From: Lentisphaerota bacterium
Lineage (GTDB): Bacteria; Verrucomicrobiota; Kiritimatiellia; UBA8416; JAIOPI01
Assembly: GCA_021413965.1 (NCBI GenBank)
Contig: JAIOPI010000018.1
Coordinates: 111,514 to 175,513 of the forward strand
Length of the DNA stretch: 64,000 nt
Direction of reading: 5' to 3'
Shown here: piece by piece, positions 29,492 to 38,946 of the stretch
How positions within the stretch are numbered: the first letter of the stretch is position 1
How the letters are laid out: every line of letters starts with the position of its first letter
The notes under the pieces: generated by a model
Told to the model about the DNA's origin: nothing
What the model saw: only the letters and a program-made list of their open reading frames with translations
Databases searched by the model: none
Program-made: the position numbers and the translations under genes

Positions 29492-30085
29492 TCAGCGGGA
29501 TCCGAAATCGGCGTGAATCTGCAGGGCCTCGCTGGCGTTGGGATGGATGCGGAAGCCGGCCTTGCGCAGCGCCGCCCACACGCGTTCCAGTTCGGGCCCG
29601 TGGAGCCGGTGCGTGCGCCGGATGAGCCAGGCGGGCGTGAGCGGTCCGAGGGGCAATAGCACCGGGGTTTTTCCGGCCACCGCGAAGCGCACATCCACGT
29701 GGTCCCCGGATCGATCGTGTCCGTTGGTTGAGAAGATGCCTGCTGCTTCGGCGCGGCGGCGGGGATAGAGCCGGGTGAAGATCGCGGCCCCGAGTCGGCG
29801 CAGGCGGTTACGGCGAGCGGTCTGCGCCGGCGTCTCGTATCCCCGGATGACGCTCAGCGCGAGGCCGTCGCCCTGCCGGTCCAAGTCCCCTTGCGCGGCG
29901 AGCAGCCCCTCAAGCGCCTTGGCCGTGATCAGCACTGTCTTGTAGGGCCAGCGCGGACGAACCCCGACCCGCCGGAGGCCCGGGGCTGCCGTGTGTGGGA
30001 GTTCCAGCAGCGGCTGGCCTTCGCCGTCACAGGCGGGGGCGCCCGGTTGGGCGCCTGATGGTGGGTAAGCGTGCGTTGTCGTCAC
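29492..30085 (-). CDS. hypothetical protein, possible M15-like peptidase fold
   Basis: SVIRGYETPAQTARRN and GHDRSGDHVDVRF weakly resemble M15/VanX metal-site segments. Confidence 0.5.
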   Translation of the reverse strand: MTTTHAYPPSGAQPGAPACDGEGQPLLELPHTAAPGLRRVGVRPRWPYKTVLITAKALEGLLAAQGDLDRQGDGLALSVIRGYETPAQTARRNRLRRLGAAIFTRLYPRRRAEAAGIFSTNGHDRSGDHVDVRFAVAGKTPVLLPLGPLTPAWLIRRTHRLHGPELERVWAALRKAGFRIHPNASEALQIHADFGSR

Positions 30086-30139
30086 GGCGATCCGCGCCAG
30101 GGGATGGCGCCCTCCAGGGACGCGAGTCGCGGCCGGTGT

Positions 30140-31639
30140 CTATTCGCGGTGTGCTTTGCCGGCCTCATACAGGTTGAGCCGCTGCTGCAAGGCTTCGGCG
30201 AGGGCGGTGTCGCCCAGTTCGCGCGCCAGTTCGAGTCCGCGGCGGGCGGAGGCGACGGCCTTGGCGAACTGGCCGTGGCCGGCGTAGGCCGCGCCCAGCG
30301 TGTCCAGCAACCCCGGGTGTTCCCCCTCGACGAGCGAGCAGGCCTTCTCCGCCATGCGCACGGCTTCCGAGCTGCGGCGGGAATCCGTATCGGTGCTGGT
30401 GGCGTAGATCCACGCCAGGTTGTTCAAGGCTTCCAGGTTGTCGGGATCGCGGCGCAAGGTGTCGAGGCTCAGCTTGATGGCCTGCGCGAGCTGCTGCAGG
30501 TGGGCGTCGGCAGGCTTGGGTTTGACGGAGCCCGCCGGCGGCGTGATCGGCCCTTCCTCCGTTTCCATCGGCAAATCGGCCGCGGCCAGCTTCTTGGCGA
30601 AGGCGTCCTTGTCGGTGGAGCGGAAGTACCCCTCGCGGACGGTGATCTTGTCGCTCACGATCAGTTCCATGAGGACGTCGTCCATCAGCTGCATGCCCAG
30701 GGCGCGGCCGGTTTGCATGGCCGACGCGATCTGGTGCGTCTTGCCGTCGCGGATATTCGAGGCGACGCCGCTCGTGGAGACCAGGATCTCCATCGCCGCC
30801 ACCCGGCCACGGCCGCCCTTCTTGCGGCAGAGAGTCTGGGCGATCACCCCTTTGAGCGAGCTCGCGAGCATGGCCCGGATCTGGTTCTGGCGCGCGGTGG
30901 GGAACTTATCGATGATGCGCTCGACCGTGGACGCGGCGGTGTTGGTGTGCAGCGTGCCGAACACCAGGTGCCCGGTCTCGGCCGTTTCCACCGCGATTTC
31001 CATGGTTTCCAAGTCGCGCATTTCGCCGAGCATCACGATGTCCGGATCTTCGCGCAGCGCGGCTCGCAGGGCGTTGGCGAAGCTGCGCGTATGCACGTGC
31101 ACCTCGCGCTGATTCACCAGGCACTTTTGCGAGGTGTGCACGAACTCGACGGGATCCTCGACGGTGATGATGTGATCCGTGCGCGTCTTGTTGATGAGAT
31201 CCAGCATGGCCGCCAGCGTCGTGGATTTGCCGCTGCCGGTCGGCCCGGTGACCACAACCAGGCCCTTCGGCAGGTAGCAGAAATCCCGCACCGTCTTGGG
31301 CAGGCCCAGATCGTCCGCGGTCGGGATCTTGGTGGGAATGACGCGGAACACGGCGCCCAGGCCGAGGCGGTCGCGAAAGATGTTGGCGCGGAAGCGGCCG
31401 ACGCCGGAAATCTCGTAGGAGAAATCGGTGTCCCAGTCCTCTTCGATCGCCGCCCGGTTCCGGTCCGGCATGATTTCGTACAGCAGTTCCTTGCACTGCC
31501 CCGGGGAGAGCGGTTCGCATCCGGCAATGGGGGTCATGTCGCCGTGTTCGCGCAGATAGGGCGGCAGCGTGGCCGTCATGTGCAGATCGCTGGCGCCGCG
31601 CGTGATCATATGCGTCAGAAATTCATCGATCGCGTTCAT
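30140..31639 (-). CDS. PilT-like type IV pilus retraction ATPase with C-terminal TPR extension
   Basis: GPTGSGKSTTLAAMLD Walker A, GEMRDLETMEIAVETAETGHLVFGTLHTN; C-terminal about 120 aa with TPR-like repeats. Confidence 0.9.
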   Translation of the reverse strand: MNAIDEFLTHMITRGASDLHMTATLPPYLREHGDMTPIAGCEPLSPGQCKELLYEIMPDRNRAAIEEDWDTDFSYEISGVGRFRANIFRDRLGLGAVFRVIPTKIPTADDLGLPKTVRDFCYLPKGLVVVTGPTGSGKSTTLAAMLDLINKTRTDHIITVEDPVEFVHTSQKCLVNQREVHVHTRSFANALRAALREDPDIVMLGEMRDLETMEIAVETAETGHLVFGTLHTNTAASTVERIIDKFPTARQNQIRAMLASSLKGVIAQTLCRKKGGRGRVAAMEILVSTSGVASNIRDGKTHQIASAMQTGRALGMQLMDDVLMELIVSDKITVREGYFRSTDKDAFAKKLAAADLPMETEEGPITPPAGSVKPKPADAHLQQLAQAIKLSLDTLRRDPDNLEALNNLAWIYATSTDTDSRRSSEAVRMAEKACSLVEGEHPGLLDTLGAAYAGHGQFAKAVASARRGLELARELGDTALAEALQQRLNLYEAGKAHRE

Positions 31640-32205
31640 GTCTCAGTCTCCCCTGCGGTGGCATCCTGCCCGGCCGGCGGCGTGAGCGGCCGTCCCAGCA
31701 AGGTGGCCAGCGCCGCGGTATCATCGACCAGCATCCGCGTCAGCTTCTCGCGCAGCTCCGTCATCTGCCTCAACTGCTGGTACTGCTGCTGCAATTCGTC
31801 GTAGAGGCGCTTGCTGCGGATCGCGTTGCGCACCCGCAGCAGGACTTCCTCGGCATCGACGGGCTTGTTCAGAAAGTCGTCAGCGCCCGCCGCAATGCCG
31901 TGGAGGCGGTCCTCGCGCTTCCGGAGCGAGGTGACAAGCAGGACGGGAATGGCGGCGGTGGCGGGCGTCTGTTTGATGCGCCGGCAGATTTCAATGCCAT
32001 CGGTGCCGGGCATCACGACGTCGAGCAGGACGACATCGATCGGCTGGGCCTGGATCAGGCGCCAGGCCTGATCACCGTTCATGGCTTCGATGACGGCGTG
32101 CCCTTCCGCAATCAGCAGATCCCGCAGCAGTGCGCGATTGGCGCGCTCGTCGTCGACGACCAACACGCGTCCGCCCGTGGCTGGTTTTTCCGTTGCTTCG
32201 GTCAT
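31636..32205 (-). CDS. single-domain response regulator with C-terminal coiled coil
   Basis: VLVVDDERANRALL, VVLLDVVMPGTDG, LVTSLRKREDRLHGIAAGADDFLNKP; stop overlaps the pilT-like start. Confidence 0.9.
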   Translation of the reverse strand: MTEATEKPATGGRVLVVDDERANRALLRDLLIAEGHAVIEAMNGDQAWRLIQAQPIDVVLLDVVMPGTDGIEICRRIKQTPATAAIPVLLVTSLRKREDRLHGIAAGADDFLNKPVDAEEVLLRVRNAIRSKRLYDELQQQYQQLRQMTELREKLTRMLVDDTAALATLLGRPLTPPAGQDATAGETET

Positions 32206-32373
32206 GCTGGCTCCTGTCCTTGCGTCCGATGATCCGACGCGCCCCGAGTATTGGCGGCCACCCTACCAAACCGCGCGGCACGCTGTCCGTCTTTCTTTGA
32301 AGCCGTTTCAATTCCGGATGCCGTGGCAGTCAAGACGTGGCAGATGGGTGGCGGGCTGGTATGCTTTCGCGCC

Positions 32374-35300
32374 ATGTCGGTATATTTGTCACAGGCGGCG
32401 CTGCGGCGGTGGACGGATCGCGAGGGGCTGGCAGAAGGCCAGGCCTGCTATCGCCGGGGCTCCGTCACGGATCTGGATCTGAACAGCGACATGGTTCGCG
32501 CGACCGTCACCGTGGGCGGCCGGCCTGTGCGCACGCGGTTCCGCATCCTTTCCGACGGGAGCGTGGAGAGCCACTGCCCCTGCCTGTTCACGCAGGAGCG
32601 CGGCATGATTTGTGTGCACGTGGTGGCGGTGGGCTGCCTGGTGGCCGACATCACGGAGGATCCGGCGCGCGAGCGGCGCCAGCGGATTGCCGCGCGGCGG
32701 CAGGTCGAACAACGCGAGGGACGGTCGCCCCGCGCCCTGCAGCGCCGCCGGCCGGGGAGTGCCGGCAGCACGCCCGGGGTGCTGCGCCTGCGGCTGGACA
32801 CGGACCTGGACAAAGGCTGGGACGCGGACGCCATGGTCGTGACCTGCCAGGCGAGCGTGGGGGACAGCCGGCGGCGGCTCGACAAAATTGCCACCGACAT
32901 CCCGCTGAGTTTCACGGAGCAGGAGGCCGACCTGCTTTACGTGCTGGAGGACCTGGCGGGTTCGGAGGCCACGCCCGGGATCCTGACGCTTGACCGGGAG
33001 CGCTTCCTTGACCTGCTGCACGCCATGGCCCCGGGGGAGCTCGTGCTGGTGAGCGGCGCGTCCGCGCTGCAGGTTTCCGATCAGCCACAGCTGCCGTTGC
33101 TGGCTGTGACGCTGGAGACCGACAGCGGCGAACTGCGCGTGAGGCACCGGTTGGACGCGGGGCCGGCGGTCACACTGGCGGGCAGGCGGCAAGCATGGGT
33201 TCGCATCGGGAGCACGCTGCATCCGCTGGAGGCGGTGCTGCCGGCAGCGTTGCATGGGGCGTATGGCACGGCGGGTGCCGTCATCCCGCGGGCCCAGGTG
33301 CTGGCTTTTTTGCGCGAGGAACTGCCCAAGCTGGAACAGACGTTCCTGGTGGACGCCAGCGTGACCGAAGCCACGTTCACGCGGCGGGTTGGCGAACCGG
33401 ACTTTGCCGTGGAGCTGACGGGGACACCGGACCTGCTGCAGGTGCAGCTCTGGGCCTGCTATGGCGAGGCCCGGGTGCGTGCGGGGGTGCCGTCGGCGGC
33501 GGGGGGCGACAGTTTCCCCGTCGCGGGGGAACCGCTCGTTTTTGAGATGCGGGCGCCGGCGGCTGAGGAGGAGGCGGCGGCGTGGTTGCAGGAGCAGGGG
33601 GGGCTGGTGCGGGAGGGGGCGGGTTTCAAGGCGGTGTGCGGGGCGGAGGCGGTGCTGGGTGTGTTGGCCGGCACCGTGCCGGCCCTGCGTGCGCGCGGCT
33701 GGCGGGTCGAGTTCGGCGGCCTCATGGAAAGCCTGGCGGGGGGGGCGGTGTGGATCCGGCCGACCCTGACGATTGCTCCGAGTTCATCGCCCGGCTGGTT
33801 CGAGGTGGAGATTACGTATGCCGATGACCAGGGCCATGCGCTCGATCCGGCGCTGGTCGAGGATGCGCTCGATGCCGGGCGCACGAGCGTGAACGCGGAC
33901 GGGCGGTTGCTGCTGGCGAATCGCGCCGCGCTGGGCATGCTGCGGCGGGTCTGCGGCGAATGCCTGGAGGCAAGCGATGCGCGCCGCGCCCGCATCAGCG
34001 ATGTGCATGCCGGCTACCTCGCCGGGGTTCTGGCGACGCAGCCGGGAATCACGGTGGCGGCCGACGCCGCCTGGAGGGAGCATGCGCGCCGGCAGACGGA
34101 GCGCGTGGGGCTCGAACCCGTGGATGTCGGGGAGGCCCTCGGCCCGATGTTGCGCCCCTACCAGCAGGACGGTGTGAACTGGCTGCGCTTCCTGGAGAAG
34201 GGCGGCTACAACGGCATTCTGGCCGACGAGATGGGGCTGGGGAAGACCATCCAGGCGCTCGCCTGGCTGCAGGTGGAGCGGCACTCGGCCTCCGCGCGCG
34301 ATCTCCCCGCGCTGGTGGTGTGCCCGACGAGCCTGGTCGAAAACTGGGCGCGCGAGGCGGCGCGTTTTGTGCCACACCTGACCGTGCACGTCGTGCAGGG
34401 GCCGGATCGCCACCGCGCCTGGGCGGCGGTGGGCACGCACCAGCTGGTCATCACGTCCTACGCGCTGCTGCGGCGGGATATCGAGCGGTACGGTGGGCAG
34501 ACCTTTGCGGTGGTGGTGCTGGACGAGGCGCAGCACATCAAGAACCGGTCGACCCAGAACGCGCAAGCCGCCAAGCAGCTGCAGGCGATCCACCGCCTCG
34601 TGCTCACCGGCACGCCCATGGAAAACAGCGTCAGCGATCTGTGGTCCATCATGGATTTTCTGATGCCGCAGTATCTCGGCTCCCCGATGGGGTTTCGCGA
34701 GTCGTTCGAGCGTCCGGTCGGCGCGGGCGGGGCGGTGGCCGAGGTGGCGCTGCACCGGCTGCGCTGCAAGTTGCGGCCCTTCATGCTGCGGCGTCTCAAG
34801 GCGGACGTGGCGAAGGATTTGCCGGAGAAGATCAGCCGGGTGGCCACGTGTACGATGGGGCCGGAGCAGGCGGCGTTGTATCGCCGGCTGGTCAAGCAGT
34901 ACCAGGACAGCCTGGCGGCGTTGGTGGAGGAGAAGGGGTTCCAGCAGGCTCGCTTCACGGTGCTCAAGACCCTGCTGCGCTTGCGGCAACTGTGCTGCCA
35001 CCCGGCGCTGCTCAAGGCAGACGCCGAGGGCACTCCGCCGCCTTCGGCCAAGCTCGAGCTGTTCTTCGAACTGTTGGACGAGGCGTTGGACGGCGGCCAG
35101 CGCGTGCTGGTGTTCAGCCAGTTCGTGGAGATGCTGCACCTGCTGCGGAATGAACTCGACGCGCGGGGCATCCGGTATGCGTATCTGGACGGGGCCACGC
35201 GCGAGCGCCAGGCGGAGGTCGACCGGTTCAACACCAGCGGCGACATTCCGCTGTTCCTCATCAGTTTGAAGGCGGGCGGCACCGGGCTGAATCTGACCGG

Positions 35301-35553
35301 AGCGAACGTGGTCATCCACTACGACCCATGGTGGAATCCCGCGGTGGAGGACCAGGCCACGGACCGCGCCCATCGCATTGGGCAGACGCGCAACGTGTAT
35401 AGTATTAAGCTGGTCACGAGCGACAGCATCGAGGAAAAGGTCCTGGAGTTGCAGGCGCGCAAGCGGCAACTCATTGACGCCACCGTGGGCGGCCCGAACG
35501 CCATGCTGCGCTCGCTGACCTGGGAAGACGTGCAGGCGCTGCTGAAGCTCTAG
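32374..35553 (+). CDS. SNF2-family helicase with N-terminal SWIM zinc finger
   Basis: CPC...CVH SWIM motif; ADEMGLGKT, DEAQHIKN, LTGTPMENS, SLKAGGTGLNL, DRAHRIGQ. Confidence 0.95.
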   Translation: MSVYLSQAALRRWTDREGLAEGQACYRRGSVTDLDLNSDMVRATVTVGGRPVRTRFRILSDGSVESHCPCLFTQERGMICVHVVAVGCLVADITEDPARERRQRIAARRQVEQREGRSPRALQRRRPGSAGSTPGVLRLRLDTDLDKGWDADAMVVTCQASVGDSRRRLDKIATDIPLSFTEQEADLLYVLEDLAGSEATPGILTLDRERFLDLLHAMAPGELVLVSGASALQVSDQPQLPLLAVTLETDSGELRVRHRLDAGPAVTLAGRRQAWVRIGSTLHPLEAVLPAALHGAYGTAGAVIPRAQVLAFLREELPKLEQTFLVDASVTEATFTRRVGEPDFAVELTGTPDLLQVQLWACYGEARVRAGVPSAAGGDSFPVAGEPLVFEMRAPAAEEEAAAWLQEQGGLVREGAGFKAVCGAEAVLGVLAGTVPALRARGWRVEFGGLMESLAGGAVWIRPTLTIAPSSSPGWFEVEITYADDQGHALDPALVEDALDAGRTSVNADGRLLLANRAALGMLRRVCGECLEASDARRARISDVHAGYLAGVLATQPGITVAADAAWREHARRQTERVGLEPVDVGEALGPMLRPYQQDGVNWLRFLEKGGYNGILADEMGLGKTIQALAWLQVERHSASARDLPALVVCPTSLVENWAREAARFVPHLTVHVVQGPDRHRAWAAVGTHQLVITSYALLRRDIERYGGQTFAVVVLDEAQHIKNRSTQNAQAAKQLQAIHRLVLTGTPMENSVSDLWSIMDFLMPQYLGSPMGFRESFERPVGAGGAVAEVALHRLRCKLRPFMLRRLKADVAKDLPEKISRVATCTMGPEQAALYRRLVKQYQDSLAALVEEKGFQQARFTVLKTLLRLRQLCCHPALLKADAEGTPPPSAKLELFFELLDEALDGGQRVLVFSQFVEMLHLLRNELDARGIRYAYLDGATRERQAEVDRFNTSGDIPLFLISLKAGGTGLNLTGANVVIHYDPWWNPAVEDQATDRAHRIGQTRNVYSIKLVTSDSIEEKVLELQARKRQLIDATVGGPNAMLRSLTWEDVQALLKL

Positions 35554-35612
35554 ACTGAGTCATGCGTTGAAGAGGGTGACCCGCAGGGTGCGGAACCTGG
35601 ACGGCGACGTTC

Positions 35613-36689
35613 ATGGCGGGAGGAAAGCCGATGGATCTGACCGCGCTAGGATTTGACGAATGGTTCGAACAGCGCGCCGCGACCCTTCTGCAGCCGGGGC
35701 ACCGCATGGCGCGCGTGACGGCCGTGGATCGGGGTGCCTTCCTCGTTCGGCATCAGGACGGCGAGACAACCGCGGAAATCACGGGCAAGTTGCGCTTTGC
35801 CGCTCAGACAGCGGTGGACCTGCCTTGTGTGGGGGACTGGGTGTGCGTCACGGGCCAGGCGTCGGGCGGTCCCGCCGTGATCCATCGCGTCGTCCCGAGG
35901 AGGACGTTCCTGCGCCGGAAGTCCCCTGGCGAGACGTCTGATGTTCAGATGATCGCGGCGAACATCGATGTCGCCTTCATCGTGCAGGCCTGCGGGTACG
36001 ATTTCAATTTGGCCAGGCTCGACCGGTACCTGGTGATGGCCAGTGAGGGGGCAATTGAGCCGTGCATCATACTCACCAAGACGGATCTGATATCGCCGGA
36101 GCAACTCGAGCAGGCCATGGGGCAGGTGAGGCACGGGCGCGCTTCCGCTCGCGTCCTGGCCCTCAGCAACACCACGGGCGCTGGCTTGGACGAGTTTCGC
36201 AAGCTCCTCGCCCCCGGGAAAACCTACTGCCTGCTTGGGTCCTCGGGAGTGGGAAAGACCACGCTGATCAACCGCCTGATTGGGCACGACGCGTTTGATA
36301 CGCAGCCGGTCAGCGAGACGGGAGAAGGCGTCCACACGACGTCCCGCCGCCACCTGCTCGTCCTCGATAGCGGTGCGATGTTCATCGACACGCCGGGGAT
36401 GCGCGAGGTGGGTGTGCGTGGGGCGAGCGACGGGCTGGACGATGCGTTCGCCGAGATCCGCGAGCACGCGGCTCAATGTCGCTTCGGGAACTGCACACAC
36501 ACCGGCGAGCCGGGATGCGCGGTCCTCCGGGCCGTGGAGAGCGGGGGCTTGAGCGAGGACCGGTACCAGAGCTACCTGAAGCTCAAGAAGGAAGCCGCCT
36601 TCCATGAACTTTCGTACGCCGAGAAGCGGAAGAAGGACCGGTCGTTCGGCCGATTCATCAAGTCCGCCAAGAAGAACATGCGGGCGTGA
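35613..36689 (+). CDS. rsgA: ribosome small subunit-dependent GTPase A
   Basis: LLGSSGVGKTTLINRL, DTPGMREVG, CRFGNCTHTGEPGCAV. Confidence 0.95.
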   Translation: MAGGKPMDLTALGFDEWFEQRAATLLQPGHRMARVTAVDRGAFLVRHQDGETTAEITGKLRFAAQTAVDLPCVGDWVCVTGQASGGPAVIHRVVPRRTFLRRKSPGETSDVQMIAANIDVAFIVQACGYDFNLARLDRYLVMASEGAIEPCIILTKTDLISPEQLEQAMGQVRHGRASARVLALSNTTGAGLDEFRKLLAPGKTYCLLGSSGVGKTTLINRLIGHDAFDTQPVSETGEGVHTTSRRHLLVLDSGAMFIDTPGMREVGVRGASDGLDDAFAEIREHAAQCRFGNCTHTGEPGCAVLRAVESGGLSEDRYQSYLKLKKEAAFHELSYAEKRKKDRSFGRFIKSAKKNMRA

Positions 36690-36777
36690 GCGGGGGGCGG
36701 GCGGGCCAACCTTATGAGTCACATATTCGCGATGCGCCGACATGCGGCTGCACCCGCCTCGCTGGCGGCCTCACGCC

Positions 36778-37581
36778 TCACTTGTCGCGCTTGGCCACGG
36801 CGTCCATGAATCGATCGTATTCCGTGTCCTTCATGTTGATGCTGTGTTCGGGGGCGGGATAGGTGCCGCTGCGGACCTCGGTGGTGTATTGGGTGAGTGC
36901 CAGCGTAGCCTGTTCCAGGAGGCGCCCGTAGGTCTTGGAGTGGCGCGGGTAGTGGCCGGCGTTGGTGCCGAGCAGGTCGCAGGCGAACAGGAACTGCCCA
37001 TCGCAATCGGGACCGCTGCCCATTGAGAACGTGAGGATCTTCACGCGTTTGGTGATTTCCGCGGCGATCTTGTGCGGCACGCACTCCATCTCCACGGCGA
37101 TGACGCCGGCATCCTGCAGGGCGAGCGTGTCCTCGTACACCTGCAGCGCCTCGTCCCAGGTCTTGCCCACGGCGCGCGGGCCGCCGAACCAGGTGTTGCG
37201 GATCGGGAGATAGCCGACGTGCCCGCAGCACGGGAAGCGCTGCCGGCCGAGGGCGGCGAACTTGTCGACGACCATGCCCGAGGCGTAGATGCAGTCGACG
37301 CCGAGGCCACGGCACATGCCGGCAAGGCGGAGGGCCTCGGACTCGCTGGAGTAGGCTTCAATCAGCGGCAGCCCGGCGCCGACGAACATGTTGGGCGCTC
37401 CCGCGCGGACTTCCTGCATGACCCATTTCAGGTGCTCGATGTCGTTGCCCCACGTGACGATCATGTCGACGCCGGCATCGGCGCAGGCCTTGGCGGTCCA
37501 GGCGTCAAAGGCGGTGGTGAGGACGAGCTTGCGCTTGCCCTTGGTGTCGAGCAGGTCCTTGACGGTCAGTTTCTTTGCCAT
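36778..37581 (-). CDS. panB: 3-methyl-2-oxobutanoate hydroxymethyltransferase (PanB-like)
   Basis: LTTAFDAWTAKACADAGVDMIVTWGND; GVIAVEMECVPHKIAAEITKRVKILTFSMGSGPDCDGQFLFACDLLG. Confidence 0.85.
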   Translation of the reverse strand: MAKKLTVKDLLDTKGKRKLVLTTAFDAWTAKACADAGVDMIVTWGNDIEHLKWVMQEVRAGAPNMFVGAGLPLIEAYSSESEALRLAGMCRGLGVDCIYASGMVVDKFAALGRQRFPCCGHVGYLPIRNTWFGGPRAVGKTWDEALQVYEDTLALQDAGVIAVEMECVPHKIAAEITKRVKILTFSMGSGPDCDGQFLFACDLLGTNAGHYPRHSKTYGRLLEQATLALTQYTTEVRSGTYPAPEHSINMKDTEYDRFMDAVAKRDK

Positions 37582-37816
37582 GGTTGGAATTTCCCTTATT
37601 GAGCGCGGCCCCGCCTCCCATTCATCCCCTTGGCGCGCCGCGGCGTTCACACCCCAGTGAAGCGCCGAGCATAGCGGGTGGGGGCGCGTTTGCCAATGGC
37701 AACTGCCACGGTTCGCCGCTGGCGCCGGGGTGATTTACACTAAACGCGGGGGCTGTAGCGTTAGTGCTCAACACGGGAGGAGCGCGCATGCTTTTCCGTC
37801 ATAAAGGAGAAATTCC

Positions 37817-38260
37817 ATGGACAAGCGGATGGGACTGACGTTGGCGATGGCGGCGGCGATGATGCTGGGCGGCAAGGTGTTTGCGGCGAATGGGCCGGGC
37901 GGCGACCACAAGCACAAGGGCATGAATCCCGAGGAGCGCTTTGCGAAGATGGACGCGGATGGCGACGGCAGCGTGACGCGGGATGAATTCATGACGGCCC
38001 ACAAGGCTTGGGCCGAGAAAAAGTTCGAAAAACGCGGCGAGGAAGGCAATTTCGAGGAGGCCTTTGCCAAGCGAACCGAGAAGTTGGGCGAGCGTTTCGA
38101 TACCTTGGATGCGGATCACAACGGATCCCTGACCAAGGAGGAATTCAAGGCTGGCGCGCCGAAGCATGACGGCGAAGGCAAGCGTGGTCCGAAGGGGCAC
38201 GGACAGGGTCCGGCGGGCGACGCGAAGGAAGACGCGGACGACGCTCCGGAAGCGAACTGA
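37817..38260 (+). CDS. secreted EF-hand protein
   Basis: Signal peptide; two EF loops DADGDGSVTRDEF and DADHNGSLTKEEF. Confidence 0.88.
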   Translation: MDKRMGLTLAMAAAMMLGGKVFAANGPGGDHKHKGMNPEERFAKMDADGDGSVTRDEFMTAHKAWAEKKFEKRGEEGNFEEAFAKRTEKLGERFDTLDADHNGSLTKEEFKAGAPKHDGEGKRGPKGHGQGPAGDAKEDADDAPEAN

Positions 38261-38292
38261 CGGCGAGGGCGGCGGATGGAAAAGGACGCGGT

Positions 38293-38946
38293 TTAGCGGG
38301 GCCGGGGCTGGCGGTTGAGACGGCGCACGAGCAGGAAGCCGAGCGCCGGAATCGCGAAGGCCAGCAGCACGGCCCAGCCGCTGCCCGTGACGGCGCCGCG
38401 GGTGCCTGCCCAGGCGTAGACCATGCAGATGGGCAGCGTGCCCGCGGCCGCCAAGGCGGCAAACGTGCGCGCCGGCATGCGGCTCAATCCCGCCACACAG
38501 CTGACGACTTCCGTGAGCATGGGCACGCTGCGGCTCAACAGCAGGCCCCACGTTCCATAGTGGTTCATGATCTGTCCGATGCGTTCCGAATCCGCCCTGC
38601 CAACAAGCCGTTCAAAGGCGCGTTGGCCGTAGCGCCGGCAGAGCGCAAACCCCACGAGCGCCGACGCCATGCTGCCGATGAAGCTGGCAGCCGTCCCGGC
38701 GGTCCAGCCCAGGATCGCGCCTGACAGGGTCATCACCACGCTGGAAGGCACCGGGAGCACGAGGTCGGCGGCGAGCAAGGCGATGACGAGGCCGGCCGCC
38801 AGCCAGCGGCCGGCGGGGGCGACCTGTGCGGCCTCGATCCAGTGCGTGACGGTGACGGCACTCATCCAGCCCTGCGATTCCGCGGCCAGGAACATCAGCG
38901 TCAGGACCAGGAACAAGCCGATGATGAGGCCCGCGAACAGGCGCAT
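38293..38946 (-). CDS. DedA/VTT-domain membrane protein
   Basis: VLPVPSSVVMTLSGAILGWTAGTAASFIGSMASALVGF; SRSVPMLTEVVSCVAGLSRMP; TAATG overlap with upstream gene. Confidence 0.82.
   Translation of the reverse strand: MRLFAGLIIGLFLVLTLMFLAAESQGWMSAVTVTHWIEAAQVAPAGRWLAAGLVIALLAADLVLPVPSSVVMTLSGAILGWTAGTAASFIGSMASALVGFALCRRYGQRAFERLVGRADSERIGQIMNHYGTWGLLLSRSVPMLTEVVSCVAGLSRMPARTFAALAAAGTLPICMVYAWAGTRGAVTGSGWAVLLAFAIPALGFLLVRRLNRQPRPR

Noticed and set aside
33784-35469. 561-aa minus-strand ORF
   Set aside because: Antisense shadow of the SNF2 helicase, which has complete helicase motifs
32374-35553. SNF2 helicase as part of a DISARM-like or other defence island
   Set aside because: Neighbours are rsgA, panB, a receiver and a PilT-like gene; no methyltransferase, DUF1998 or nuclease partner is present. 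SWIM-SNF2 proteins of this type are common stand-alone genes
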